Shown here: positions 19,209-27,400 of the stretch, piece after piece
How positions within the stretch are numbered: the stretch's first letter is position 1
Layout: each line of letters opens with the position of its first letter
Source of the DNA: Pedobacter xixiisoli
Lineage (GTDB): Bacteria > Bacteroidota > Bacteroidia > Sphingobacteriales > Sphingobacteriaceae
Length of the DNA: 64,000 nucleotides
Direction: 5' to 3'
Assembly (NCBI RefSeq): GCF_900215335.1
Contig: NZ_OCMT01000003.1
Coordinates: forward strand, 310,001 to 374,000
The notes under the pieces: model-generated
What the model saw: the letters and a program-made list of their open reading frames with translations, nothing else
The model's database searches: none
What the model was told of the DNA's origin: nothing
Position numbers and translations under genes: made by a program

Positions 19209-19370
19209 TAAAACATTAAGAAGTGAAGAAGAATGAAGCTTAATCATCTTAATTCCTTAATGTTTAGTTTTATTTGATTTAAATGTTTTAATCTGGTGAG
19301 CGATTAGTAAAACATTAAGAAGTGAATTAAGATGAATGAATTTTAATCGCCTTAATACCTTGGTGTTATC
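19204..19370. repeat. Two tandem copies of an AAACATTAAG hairpin repeat
   Basis: GATTAGTAAAACATTAAGAA (continuing GTGAA) occurs at 19204-19228 and again at 19302-19326. Each is followed by an imperfect complementary arm (CTTAATTCCTTAATGTTT near 19246-19263, a more diverged one near 19350). A perfect version of the same hairpin is at 50539-50595. Confidence 0.7.
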
Positions 19371-19474
19371 ATTTTTTTTAAAAATTTTAAAAACCTTTTG
19401 CTTTTCGTATTGTTCAATGTTTGATAAAAGTGTATTCAACCAAAGTATAACTATTTAAATTAAGCCATACGCAA

Positions 19475-19849
19475 ATGAAAAAGCGCATTCACGTTTTAGA
19501 AGACGATAAAGACATTGCTTTCATCATCGAATTTTTATTAAAGGATGAAGGTTACGAAATCCAAGTATCATCTACCTTTAAAGAATTAAGAGAAAAATTG
19601 AACGATTCTATTCCTGATTTATTCATTTTAGATGTGATGTTACCAGACGGAAATGGTTTGGATATTTGCAAAGATTTGAAAAACGATGCCTTCACTAAAC
19701 ATATTCCGGTAATTGTGATGTCGGCAAATGTTCGCAATGCCGAATTAAGCGAAGCATCTAGTCCAGATGATTATATCAGCAAGCCTTTCGACTTAGATTA
19801 TATCGAAAGTAGAATCAAAAGATTAATCGGAGAAAAAAAAGTAGCCTAA
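19475..19849 (+). CDS. Receiver-only response regulator
   Basis: 124 residues, a single receiver domain: acidic D11 region (VLEDDKD), phosphoacceptor D53 in LFILDVMLPDG, switch S83 (VMSAN), and K103 in ISKPFDL. It resembles OmpR-type receivers more than CheY, but no DNA-binding domain follows; a terminator begins about 20 bp after the stop. It stands alone, with no kinase beside it. It may act as a phosphorelay intermediate or by protein contact. The family is certain, the partner unknown. Confidence 0.88.
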   Translation: MKKRIHVLEDDKDIAFIIEFLLKDEGYEIQVSSTFKELREKLNDSIPDLFILDVMLPDGNGLDICKDLKNDAFTKHIPVIVMSANVRNAELSEASSPDDYISKPFDLDYIESRIKRLIGEKKVA

Positions 19850-19872
19850 TAGAGTTTTAATCAAATTATATA

Positions 19873-19910
19873 AAAACCCGTTCCTTGTATAAATGGAATG
19901 GGTTTTTTAT
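19873..19910 (+). terminator. Terminator after the receiver gene
   Basis: AAAACCCGTTCC (19873-19884) pairs with GGAATGGGTTTT (19895-19906) with one G-U pair, followed by T residues. Confidence 0.8.
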
Positions 19911-19984
19911 TAATTTCAACTTTGACTTTTTCAAGTCTAAAAAATTTCTGACAAATAAATGATAGGTAAAATTAAAACTGTTTA

Positions 19985-19992
19985 TACTTTTG
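19985..19992 (+). promoter_or_regulatory. -7 box of the efflux-operon tetR gene
   Basis: TACTTTTG inside TATACTTTTG, 33 bp before ATG 20026. The same ten bases precede the second tetR gene (49340-49349, minus strand). Confidence 0.6.
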
Positions 19993-19993
19993 C

Positions 19994-20020
19994 TTAACAG
20001 TGTTAAATTATTTAAACACT
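19994..20020. promoter_or_regulatory. TetR operator O1 (TTAACAGTGTTAA)
   Basis: The 13-bp palindrome TTAACA-G-TGTTAA (19994-20006) begins one base after the -7 box. A second half-site, TAAACACT (20013-20020), forms a further imperfect dyad. Matching palindromes occur at 20647, 49327 and 49352. Confidence 0.7.
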
Positions 20021-20025
20021 CATCA

Positions 20026-20625
20026 ATGGGAAGTAAAGAAAGAATACAGCGACAAAAAGAAGATACTCGTAAGGGTATTTTAGATGCTGCTTTACAAATT
20101 GTGAAACAAGAGGGTTGGGCTGCGTTGAGTATGCGCAAAATTGCGGATGTAATTGAATATACAGCACCAATCATCTACGAATATTTCCCAAACAAAGAAG
20201 GTATTCTTTTAGAATTGACCAGACAAGGCTATATCAACTTAGGTTTGAAGGTTAAAGCAGCTAGAGATAGCAAGGAAGATCCTGAAGAGAAGTTGGAAGC
20301 AATGTGGCTAGCCTATTGGGATTTTGCTTTTGAAGAAAGTGAATTTTACCAACTGATGTATGGCGTGCAGGTAAACTGCTGCGAGATGTATAAGAAAATG
20401 CCAGAAGCAGAGTATACTACTGACTTGTTTTATGATGCGATAGAAGTATTGCTTGTTAAACAACCTGTATCGGAAGATGTTTCTTGCTTGAAGTATTATA
20501 CATTTTGGTCGCTAATTCACGGTTTAATTTCGCTGAATTTAGTTCAAAAAGGAGCAAATGACCAGATCAATCAAGAGATTTTGAGAAGCGCCATTAAAGC
20601 GATTATTAAAACCATTAACGACTAA
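20026..20625 (+). CDS. TetR-family regulator of the RND efflux operon
   Basis: 199 residues. The N-terminal TetR helix-turn-helix spans about residues 12-58 (RKGILDAALQIVKQEGW, LSMRKIADVIEYTAPIIYEYF). The C-terminal half is a ligand-binding domain with a Cys pair (QVNCCEMY) and a later Cys. Start ATG 20026 (MGSKERIQRQ); an upstream TTG in frame would run through the promoter. It sits 77 bp ahead of the efflux genes with operators on both sides, so it likely represses itself and the pump. It is clearly paralogous to the TetR at 48719-49315. The inducer is unknown. Confidence 0.9.
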   Translation: MGSKERIQRQKEDTRKGILDAALQIVKQEGWAALSMRKIADVIEYTAPIIYEYFPNKEGILLELTRQGYINLGLKVKAARDSKEDPEEKLEAMWLAYWDFAFEESEFYQLMYGVQVNCCEMYKKMPEAEYTTDLFYDAIEVLLVKQPVSEDVSCLKYYTFWSLIHGLISLNLVQKGANDQINQEILRSAIKAIIKTIND

Positions 20626-20646
20626 ACATTTTTTTTGCCTTCTTAT

Positions 20647-20659
20647 TTAACACTGTTAG
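20647..20659. promoter_or_regulatory. TetR operator O2 before the efflux genes
   Basis: TTAACACTGTTAG is an 11-bp perfect palindrome core (TAACACTGTTA) between tetR and the membrane-fusion gene. Confidence 0.65.
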
Positions 20660-20702
20660 ATTAATTATTAACGTAAAGTAAAACATTAAAAACCCCAATC
20701 AT

Positions 20703-21899
20703 ATGAATCATATATACAAACATGCACCTATATCTAACGGTGTTAAATTATTTAACGAATGGATTATTTTGTTAGTTCTTGCTGTTGTACTGTTTCTAGC
20801 GAGTTGCTCAGGAAAAGCAGAACCTATGGCTTTGGCAACTGCTCCCATATTGCCAGTAGCTACTGTATCTACAGGTGAACAAGAAACTTTTGTAGATTAC
20901 CCAGCTCCATTACAAGGAACTACAGACGTTGAAATAAGGCCTCAAGTTGCCGGAGCTATCGACCGAATTTATGTAAACGAAGGTCAGTTGGTAAGTAAAG
21001 GACAGTTGTTGTTTCAAATATCAGAACTTCCTTTTAGAGCACAATTAAATAATGCAAAAGCATCCTTACAAGCTGTACAGGCTGCTGTTTTAAACGCACA
21101 GCTAGAAATAGATAAGTTAACGCCTTTAGTACAAAGTAAGGTAGTTTCAGATTTTCAATTGAAAACGGCCAAAACTACTTATCAAATCGCCTTAGCTAAT
21201 GTAGAACAGGCCAAAGCGAGTGTAAATAGCGCACAAATTAATTTAGGTTACACTCAGATTAAAGCTACAAGTAGCGGTTACATCGGGCGCTTGCCGAAAA
21301 AGCAAGGTAGTTTAGTTTCTCCTTCAGATCCAGAAGCATTAACCCAGCTTTCTGATGTGAATCAAATTTATGCGTATTTCTCTCTATCAGAAACTGACTT
21401 CATCAATTTCAACGCTAAATACTCAGGGAACTCTGTAGCAGATAGAATTAGTCATCTGCCTGCAGTATCATTGGTTTTGGCAGATCAGAGTTTGTATCCT
21501 GTTAAGGGAAAAATAGACATGATCAATGGTCAATTCGATAAAACTACTGGTGCAATAACGTTGAGAGCAGTTTTTGCCAATGCTAAAGGTGTGCTAAGAT
21601 CAGGCAATACAGGTAAAATTAGGTTAGGTCTTTCTCATGACAACACCATATTGGTTCCTCAGTCTGCTACGGTAGAAATGCAGGATAAGATTTTTGTATT
21701 CGCTGTCGGAAAAGACAACAAAGTAAATAAAGTTGCTATCGCTATTGACGGTAAAAACGGTACTGACTATTTAATCAAAGACGGTTTGAAATCGGGAGAT
21801 CAAATTGTTTTAAGTGGTTTAGACAAACTACAAGACGGGCAACTGATTCAACCAGAAAAGAAAGTAGAAAAAGTAGCCCAGTTAATTTCTAAAAAATAA
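20703..21899 (+). CDS. RND efflux periplasmic adaptor (membrane fusion protein), lipoprotein
   Basis: 398 residues of the AcrA/HlyD family. It bridges the inner-membrane pump and outer-membrane channel. The N-terminus is long for a lipoprotein signal, with Cys35 in FLASC. Biotinyl-lipoyl-like halves flank a helical hairpin: EIRPQVAGAIDRIYVNEGQLVSKGQLLFQI, then LGYTQIKATSSGYIGRLPKKQGSLVSP. A beta-barrel and membrane-proximal domain follow. It is the first gene of the pump operon, 10 bp before the RND gene. The opening codons contain a 16-base copy of the tetR promoter region (GTGTTAAATTATTTAA at 20740-20755), so the true start could be debated; no later ATG retains the signal peptide. Confidence 0.92.
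   Translation: MNHIYKHAPISNGVKLFNEWIILLVLAVVLFLASCSGKAEPMALATAPILPVATVSTGEQETFVDYPAPLQGTTDVEIRPQVAGAIDRIYVNEGQLVSKGQLLFQISELPFRAQLNNAKASLQAVQAAVLNAQLEIDKLTPLVQSKVVSDFQLKTAKTTYQIALANVEQAKASVNSAQINLGYTQIKATSSGYIGRLPKKQGSLVSPSDPEALTQLSDVNQIYAYFSLSETDFINFNAKYSGNSVADRISHLPAVSLVLADQSLYPVKGKIDMINGQFDKTTGAITLRAVFANAKGVLRSGNTGKIRLGLSHDNTILVPQSATVEMQDKIFVFAVGKDNKVNKVAIAIDGKNGTDYLIKDGLKSGDQIVLSGLDKLQDGQLIQPEKKVEKVAQLISKK
20734..20746. promoter_or_regulatory. Degenerate TetR operator O3 inside the adaptor gene
   Basis: CTAACGGTGTTAA differs from O1 at two positions. The flanking GTGTTAAATTATTTAA is identical to bases 20000-20015 upstream of tetR. Confidence 0.4.
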
Positions 21900-21909
21900 T
21901 AACAAGATA

Positions 21910-24900
21910 ATGTTTAAGATATTTATACAAAGGCCGGTACTTGCCACTGTGATCTCCATTTTATTGGTGATACTAGGAGTACTCGGTTTAACTAAATTGC
22001 CACTCCAACAGTTTCCGGATATTGCGCCACCATCGGTTTTGGTGACTGCGGTATATCCAGGAGCTAATGCGGAAACTGTTTTGCGTTCGGTAGCACCATC
22101 TATAGAAGAATCGATAAACGGTGTGGAGAACATGACTTACATGAGCTCAACTGCTAGTAACGATGGGTCATTGGCGATTACCGTATTTTTCAAGCTAGGA
22201 ACCAATGCAGATCAAGCAGCTGTAAATGTGCAGAATAGGGTAGCTCAGGCTACGAGTCAGTTACCAGCTGAAGTAGTGCAACAAGGTATTACTACAGCAA
22301 AACAGCAAAATAGCTTTATCATGGCTATTGGCATGTTTACTGAAGATGAAGCAAAATACGATCAGACTTTTGTAGCTAACTATGCACAAATCAACATTGT
22401 TCCAGAAATTAAAAGGATACCTGGGGTTGGTGCGGCAAGTATTTTCGGTGGTGTAAAAGATTACTCGATGCGTGTTTGGTTAAATCCAACGCAAATGGCG
22501 AGCTATAAAGTTACGCCTAACGAAGTAATGGGTGCTATTCAAGACAAAAGTTTAGAAGCTGCGCCAGGTAAATTTGGCGAGCGCAGTAAGGAAGTTTTTG
22601 AGTACGTAATTAAATATAAAGGTAAACTCACTAAACCAGAAGAATATGAAAATATTGCTATCAGAACAAATTCAGATGGTTCTATCCTTCGTTTAAAAGA
22701 CGTTGCTAGGGTAGAGCTTGGTGCTTATTCGTACAACAGTTTAACTCGCTTAAATGGACAAAAAGGGATTGTAATTGGTGTAATTCAGTTGGCTGGATCT
22801 AATTCTAACGACATTCAGATTGCCATTAATAAGTTAATGGAAAAGTCTTCAAAAGATTTTCCAAAAGGGATTAAGCACAACATTTTTTATAGTACAAAAG
22901 TTGCGCTAGATCAATCTATAGATCAGGTAATCCATACCCTGATTGAAGCATTTATCTTGGTGTTTATTGTGGTGTTTATTTTCCTTCAAGATTTTAGATC
23001 AACACTAATTCCAGCTATTGCAGTGCCAGTAGCTATTTTGGGTACGTTTTTCTTCATGCAGTTGTTTGGTTTCTCCATCAATTTGCTAACCTTATTCGCT
23101 TTAATTTTAGCCATTGGTATTGTTGTGGATGACGCCATTGTGGTAGTGGAAGCGGTGCATGCCAAAATGGAACATAAACATCTATCGCCTAAAGTGGCTA
23201 CCCACGAGGCCATGAGCGAAATTACTGGAGCTATTATTTCCATCACGTTGGTAATGGCAGCGGTATTTTTACCAGTTGGTTTTATGGAAGGATCTACTGG
23301 ATTATTTTATCGTCAGTTTGCCTTTACTTTAGCCATTGCAATTGTAATTTCTGCGGTAAATGCATTAACGTTAAGTCCGGCATTGGCAGCGTTATTTTTA
23401 AAAGATAACCATTCGGGTGCTGCACATCATGATGAACCAATAGCTAAAAAAGGATTTAAAGAAAAATTCTTCAGTGGTTTTAACAGCAGTTTTAATTCCA
23501 TGACCAACCGTTATGTAAATAGCTTAAGGTTCTTGATTAAAAATAGATGGCTGAGTTTGGGTGGGTTGGCATTGATCACCTTGGCTACCATCTGGATGGT
23601 GAAAACTACACCATCGGGCTTTATTCCAACAGAAGATCAAGGTTTTATCGCAATTTCGGTTTCAACTCCATCGGGAACTTCATTAGACGGAACCCAAAAA
23701 GTAATGACCGATGCGGAGAATACGTTAAGAAAATTAGAGGCATCGAGATTTGTAACTGCAATTTCTGGGTTCAACCTATTAACCAATTCAACCAGTCCTT
23801 CGGCAGCCGTGGTTTTCGTATTACTTAAACCAACAGAAGAAAGGGGTAAGGTGAAAAACATTGATGAGATCATGAACCAAGTAAGGGGAGCATTAGGTAG
23901 CATATCTGGTGGAAGTTTCTTTGTGTTCAGTTTTCCAACGGTTCCTGGTTTTAGTAACGTAGAAGCTTTAGACTTGGTTTTACAGGATAAAACTGGAGGA
24001 AAGCTAGATAAGTTTAGTGGGATTTCGCAGAACTTCATTGGCGAACTGATGAAACAACCTGCAATTGCTGTGGCCTTTACGAGTTTCAAGGCAGATTATC
24101 CTCAGTTAGAATTAGATATTAACCAAGAAAAAGCTGATCAATTAGGGGTGAATGTGAAAGATATTTTGCAGACCATGCAAGCTTATTTTGGTAGTGCACA
24201 AGCATCAGATTTTAACCGGTTTGGTAAGTACTATCGTGTAATTGTACAAGCTGATATTGCTGATAGGGCAGACCCAGCATCAATAGACCGAGTATTTGTG
24301 AAAAACAAAACTGGCGAAATGGTGCCAATTAATACTTTGGTGACTTTACGTCGAATTTATGGTTCGGAAACGGCATCGAGATACAACTTATTTAACTCTA
24401 TTTCTGTAAATGCGATACCAAAACCAGGCTTTAGTTCTGGAGATGCCATCAAGGCGATTGAGGAAGTAGCGGCTAAGCAATTGCCTGCAGGTTACAGCTA
24501 CGAGTTTTCTGGTCAAACACGAGAGGAAATTTCTTCTGGCGGACAATCGGCAGTGATTTTTATGTTGTGTTTGGTGTTTATCTACTTCTTATTAGCAGCA
24601 CAATACGAAAGTTATTTATTGCCATTGGGTGTGATATTGTCGATTCCAGTAGGTGTATTTGGGGTTTTTGTAGCCATCGGCTTTGCCGGAATAGCCAACA
24701 ACATTTATGTGCAAGTGGCACTGGTAATGTTGATTGGATTGCTTGCCAAAAATGCCATTCTGATTATCGAGTTTGCCCTACAGCGACGAAGAGCGGGTAA
24801 GCCGTTATTAGCTGCGGCATTAGAAGCTGCAAAATTAAGGTTGCGTCCCATCATCATGACATCTCTTGCTTTTGTGGTAGGATTAATTCCGATGATGTTC

Positions 24901-25098
24901 GCTTCGGGACCATCGGCACAAGGTAACCACAGTATCAGTATTGGTGCAGCTGGCGGAATGGTTTCTGGGGTAATTTTAGGATTGTTCATCATTCCTGTGC
25001 TCTTTATCATCTTCCAATATTTACAAGAAAAAGTAACTGGCGTGCCATTGGCAGTAACTAATGCAAAGGCTGCACACGAACATCAGGAAAACCATTAA
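21910..25098 (+). CDS. RND multidrug efflux pump (HAE1/AcrB type)
   Basis: 1062 residues, normal for hydrophobe/amphiphile efflux RND pumps. It exports drugs and other amphiphiles from the inner membrane/periplasm using the proton gradient. N-terminal FIQRPVLATVISILLVILG, the proton-relay Asp pair in GIVVDDAIVVVEA (TM4) and the Lys in LLAKNAILIIEFALQRR (TM10) are intact. It has 12 predicted membrane helices and two large periplasmic loops, and GFIPTEDQG at the start of the second loop. It is encoded between adaptor and outer-membrane channel, the standard order. Confidence 0.96.
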   Translation: MFKIFIQRPVLATVISILLVILGVLGLTKLPLQQFPDIAPPSVLVTAVYPGANAETVLRSVAPSIEESINGVENMTYMSSTASNDGSLAITVFFKLGTNADQAAVNVQNRVAQATSQLPAEVVQQGITTAKQQNSFIMAIGMFTEDEAKYDQTFVANYAQINIVPEIKRIPGVGAASIFGGVKDYSMRVWLNPTQMASYKVTPNEVMGAIQDKSLEAAPGKFGERSKEVFEYVIKYKGKLTKPEEYENIAIRTNSDGSILRLKDVARVELGAYSYNSLTRLNGQKGIVIGVIQLAGSNSNDIQIAINKLMEKSSKDFPKGIKHNIFYSTKVALDQSIDQVIHTLIEAFILVFIVVFIFLQDFRSTLIPAIAVPVAILGTFFFMQLFGFSINLLTLFALILAIGIVVDDAIVVVEAVHAKMEHKHLSPKVATHEAMSEITGAIISITLVMAAVFLPVGFMEGSTGLFYRQFAFTLAIAIVISAVNALTLSPALAALFLKDNHSGAAHHDEPIAKKGFKEKFFSGFNSSFNSMTNRYVNSLRFLIKNRWLSLGGLALITLATIWMVKTTPSGFIPTEDQGFIAISVSTPSGTSLDGTQKVMTDAENTLRKLEASRFVTAISGFNLLTNSTSPSAAVVFVLLKPTEERGKVKNIDEIMNQVRGALGSISGGSFFVFSFPTVPGFSNVEALDLVLQDKTGGKLDKFSGISQNFIGELMKQPAIAVAFTSFKADYPQLELDINQEKADQLGVNVKDILQTMQAYFGSAQASDFNRFGKYYRVIVQADIADRADPASIDRVFVKNKTGEMVPINTLVTLRRIYGSETASRYNLFNSISVNAIPKPGFSSGDAIKAIEEVAAKQLPAGYSYEFSGQTREEISSGGQSAVIFMLCLVFIYFLLAAQYESYLLPLGVILSIPVGVFGVFVAIGFAGIANNIYVQVALVMLIGLLAKNAILIIEFALQRRRAGKPLLAAALEAAKLRLRPIIMTSLAFVVGLIPMMFASGPSAQGNHSISIGAAGGMVSGVILGLFIIPVLFIIFQYLQEKVTGVPLAVTNAKAAHEHQENH

Positions 25099-25108
25099 TT
25101 ATAAACAG

Positions 25109-26518
25109 ATGAAATCATTTATATATAGTTTATTTTTCATTTTACTTTTGGGAAGCTACGGTTGTAGCATCCCGAAAAGTGTCATCAACCCAATAAGAGA
25201 CATACCCTCGCAATATAGAGGATTGGCCAATACGGATACGGCTAGCATTGGTAAACTGCCAGTAAAAGAATTCTTTGCTAATCAGTCAATTCAGCAACTG
25301 ATAGATAGTGCAATCGAAAGAAATATCGATTTGCAGATTGCCGTTAAAAATATCGACGCTGCGAATTTGCTATTGAAGAGAGCGAAGATGGGAAACCTGC
25401 CTCAGTTAAATCTGCAAGTTACTGCGAACTCTAACCGTCCTTCCGAAAATAGTTTGAATGGAATTAGTGCTTCACAGTTTTTAAATACTAGCCACATTGA
25501 GGATTTTAATGCAAACTTGGCCTTAAGTTGGGAGGCTGATATTTGGGGTAAAATCAGTAAACAAAAGGAAGCGGCTTACGCCACCTATTTACAAACTGAC
25601 GAAGCCAAAAGGGCTGTGCAGACTCGTGTAATTGCTATGGTGGCGACTGGTTTTTATCAACTGTTGTTATTAGATGCACAGTTGGATATCGCTAATAAAA
25701 ACCTGAGACTTACGGACAGTACCTTGAAAATGGTGAGCAAGCAGTTTGAAGCTGGACAAGTAACTTCTTTAGCTGTACAACAAACGGAAGCACAATTGCT
25801 TAGGGCAAGTCAGCTGATTCCGCAAATTACACAGGCGGTTAGCATCCAAGAAAATGCATTGAGTGAACTTACAGGAAGATTTCCAACGGCAATTGAACGC
25901 AAAGCGACTTTAGCACAGCTGGAAATTCCTGCGCAGTTGGCTATTGGCGTGCCAGCAACCATGTTGGCTGTTAGACCTGACGTTAAAAGCGTGGAGTTAG
26001 GTTTGAGAATTGCTAACGCTAAAGTTGGTGTGGCTAATGCGAGCATGTACCCGTCGTTAACCATTACTGCCAGTGGCGGACTGAATTCTTTTAAAGCAAG
26101 TAACTGGTTCAATGTGCCTGCCTCGTTATTTGGCGTAGTTGGCGCAGGAATTGTACAACCTATTTTTAATCGTAAGGAACTCAAAACTCAGTTCGAATTG
26201 GCAAAGGTAGAACGAGAAAAATCTGTACTGTTGTTTAGGCAATCGGTCATACAAGCAGTGGTAGAAGTTACCAACGAACAATCTAAATTGGAGAACTTAA
26301 AAGAGGAGTTCGGTATTGCTCAAAACAGAGTGAAAACTTTGAAGTCAGCAGTGCAAAATGCAGATTTGCTGTTCAAAAGCGGAATGGCTAATTACTTGGA
26401 AGTGATTACGGCACAGTCTAATCTTTTGCAGGGCGAATTGGACTTGGCGAGCTTAAAAACAGCACAATTAAATGCAAGTGTAGAATTGTATCGAGCGCTA
26501 GGTGGTGGGTGGCAGTAA
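25109..26518 (+). CDS. NodT-family outer-membrane efflux lipoprotein (TolC-like)
   Basis: 469 residues from ATG 25109. A lipoprotein signal with Cys19 (LLLGSYGC) is followed by two repeats of the outer-membrane efflux protein family: long helices with AVKNIDAANLLLKRAKMGNLPQLNLQ and the mirrored EVTNEQSKLENLKEEFGIAQNRVKTLKSA. It forms the trimeric outer-membrane exit duct of the pump. It begins 10 bp after the RND gene. An upstream in-frame start inside the RND gene exists but lacks a sensible signal peptide. It ends the operon before a double hairpin. Confidence 0.94.
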   Translation: MKSFIYSLFFILLLGSYGCSIPKSVINPIRDIPSQYRGLANTDTASIGKLPVKEFFANQSIQQLIDSAIERNIDLQIAVKNIDAANLLLKRAKMGNLPQLNLQVTANSNRPSENSLNGISASQFLNTSHIEDFNANLALSWEADIWGKISKQKEAAYATYLQTDEAKRAVQTRVIAMVATGFYQLLLLDAQLDIANKNLRLTDSTLKMVSKQFEAGQVTSLAVQQTEAQLLRASQLIPQITQAVSIQENALSELTGRFPTAIERKATLAQLEIPAQLAIGVPATMLAVRPDVKSVELGLRIANAKVGVANASMYPSLTITASGGLNSFKASNWFNVPASLFGVVGAGIVQPIFNRKELKTQFELAKVEREKSVLLFRQSVIQAVVEVTNEQSKLENLKEEFGIAQNRVKTLKSAVQNADLLFKSGMANYLEVITAQSNLLQGELDLASLKTAQLNASVELYRALGGGWQ

Positions 26519-26549
26519 GTCAAAATTTCCTCATAGAAATTATTGGATA

Positions 26550-26598
26550 GATTGCTTCACTCCCTCGCTTATCCCAAGGGCTTCAGTTCGCAATGACG
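26550..26598. repeat. GATTGCTTC...CGCAATGACG intergenic repeat
   Basis: GATTGCTTC and TCGCAATGACG frame a short variable segment. The same words occur at 47662-47687 and partly at 29152. Confidence 0.6.
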
Positions 26599-26620
26599 TG
26601 CTATTTTTGTTAGCTCTTCA

Positions 26621-26650
26621 ATCGTTGGCGTCCCCGCCAACGATTTTTTT
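26621..26650 (+). terminator. Terminator of the efflux operon
   Basis: ATCGTTGGCG (26621-26630) and CGCCAACGAT (26635-26644) with loop TCCC, followed by seven T. Confidence 0.8.
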
Positions 26651-26660
26651 ATACAGGTTT

Positions 26661-26684
26661 TCTGTTGGCGGGGACGCCAACAGA
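26661..26684. repeat. Second GTTGGCG hairpin, loop inverted
   Basis: TCTGTTGGCG/CGCCAACAGA with loop GGGA. The core stem equals that of the preceding terminator but the loop is the complement (GGGA versus TCCC), as if the 18-base core had been copied in inverse orientation. Confidence 0.6.
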
Positions 26685-26754
26685 AGCAAAGAATTCAATT
26701 TTCGAATCCAATAAATTTATTTGTTTCTTAACTTGCCTGCTTATTTTTTAGCGG

Positions 26755-27333
26755 ATGGCACAAGAAGAAATTTATTACGATGATAGGGTTTTTAGCGAAG
26801 CAGATATCTTAGAAAAGGGGCGAAGAACGACCCATTTTAACAACTGTACTTTCAAGAAATGTGATTTTAGTGAGGTTGATTTTAGAAGCTGTAATTTTAC
26901 CAATTGCGAGTTTGATGGCTGTAATTTGAGCATGGTAAAATTTAACGATACAGGCTTAGATAACGTGAATTTCAAGAACAGCAAACTAGTTGGAACCGAT
27001 TTTTCTGTAGCGAAGGATTTCCTGTTTAGCGTAAATTTTACAGATTGCATTTTGGATTATTCCACCTTTGTGAAGAAGAAAAACAAGAAAGCAAAGTTTA
27101 TAGGTTGCTCGTTAAAAGGAACTGATTTTAGTGAGGCAGATTTAACTTTAGCCATATTTAAACGTTGTGATTTAAGTGGAACTGTGTTTATGCGTACCAT
27201 TTTGGCTCAAGCAAATCTTTCTGAAGCCTACAATTTCAGCATAGATCCAGAACAAAATAATATTAGAAAAGCATTATTCTCAAATTCTGGATTGTCAGGT
27301 TTGCTCCATAAATATGATATCGTAGTCGCTTAA
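26755..27333 (+). CDS. Pentapeptide-repeat protein
   Basis: 192 residues. Successive A(D/N)LXX-like pentapeptides, many with Cys or Phe in the core: FNNCTFKKCDFSEVDFRSCNF, then NVNFKNSKLVGTDF, and GTDFSEADLTLAIF near the C-terminus. Such proteins fold as right-handed quadrilateral beta-helices. There is no signal peptide, so it is probably cytosolic. Some relatives (Qnr, MfpA) protect DNA gyrase, but most have no known role and I cannot assign one. It is a lone gene between the efflux operon and the S8 protease. Confidence 0.85.
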   Translation: MAQEEIYYDDRVFSEADILEKGRRTTHFNNCTFKKCDFSEVDFRSCNFTNCEFDGCNLSMVKFNDTGLDNVNFKNSKLVGTDFSVAKDFLFSVNFTDCILDYSTFVKKKNKKAKFIGCSLKGTDFSEADLTLAIFKRCDLSGTVFMRTILAQANLSEAYNFSIDPEQNNIRKALFSNSGLSGLLHKYDIVVA

Positions 27334-27335
27334 AA

Positions 27336-27366
27336 TTGACAATCATAATAAAACACAGTAACTTGC
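27336..27366 (+). promoter_or_regulatory. Candidate promoter of the S8 protease
   Basis: TTG (27336-27338), a 20-base spacer, then TAACTTGC (27359-27366), a near match to TAnnTTTG, 34 bp before the start codon. Confidence 0.4.
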
Positions 27367-27400
27367 CGTTTCTTAACAACTTAAATTATAATTAATACAA

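Noticed and set aside
23637..24089. 150-codon minus-strand frame inside the RND pump gene
   Set aside because: Lies fully within a well-supported 1062-residue pump; composition is that of an antisense shadow.
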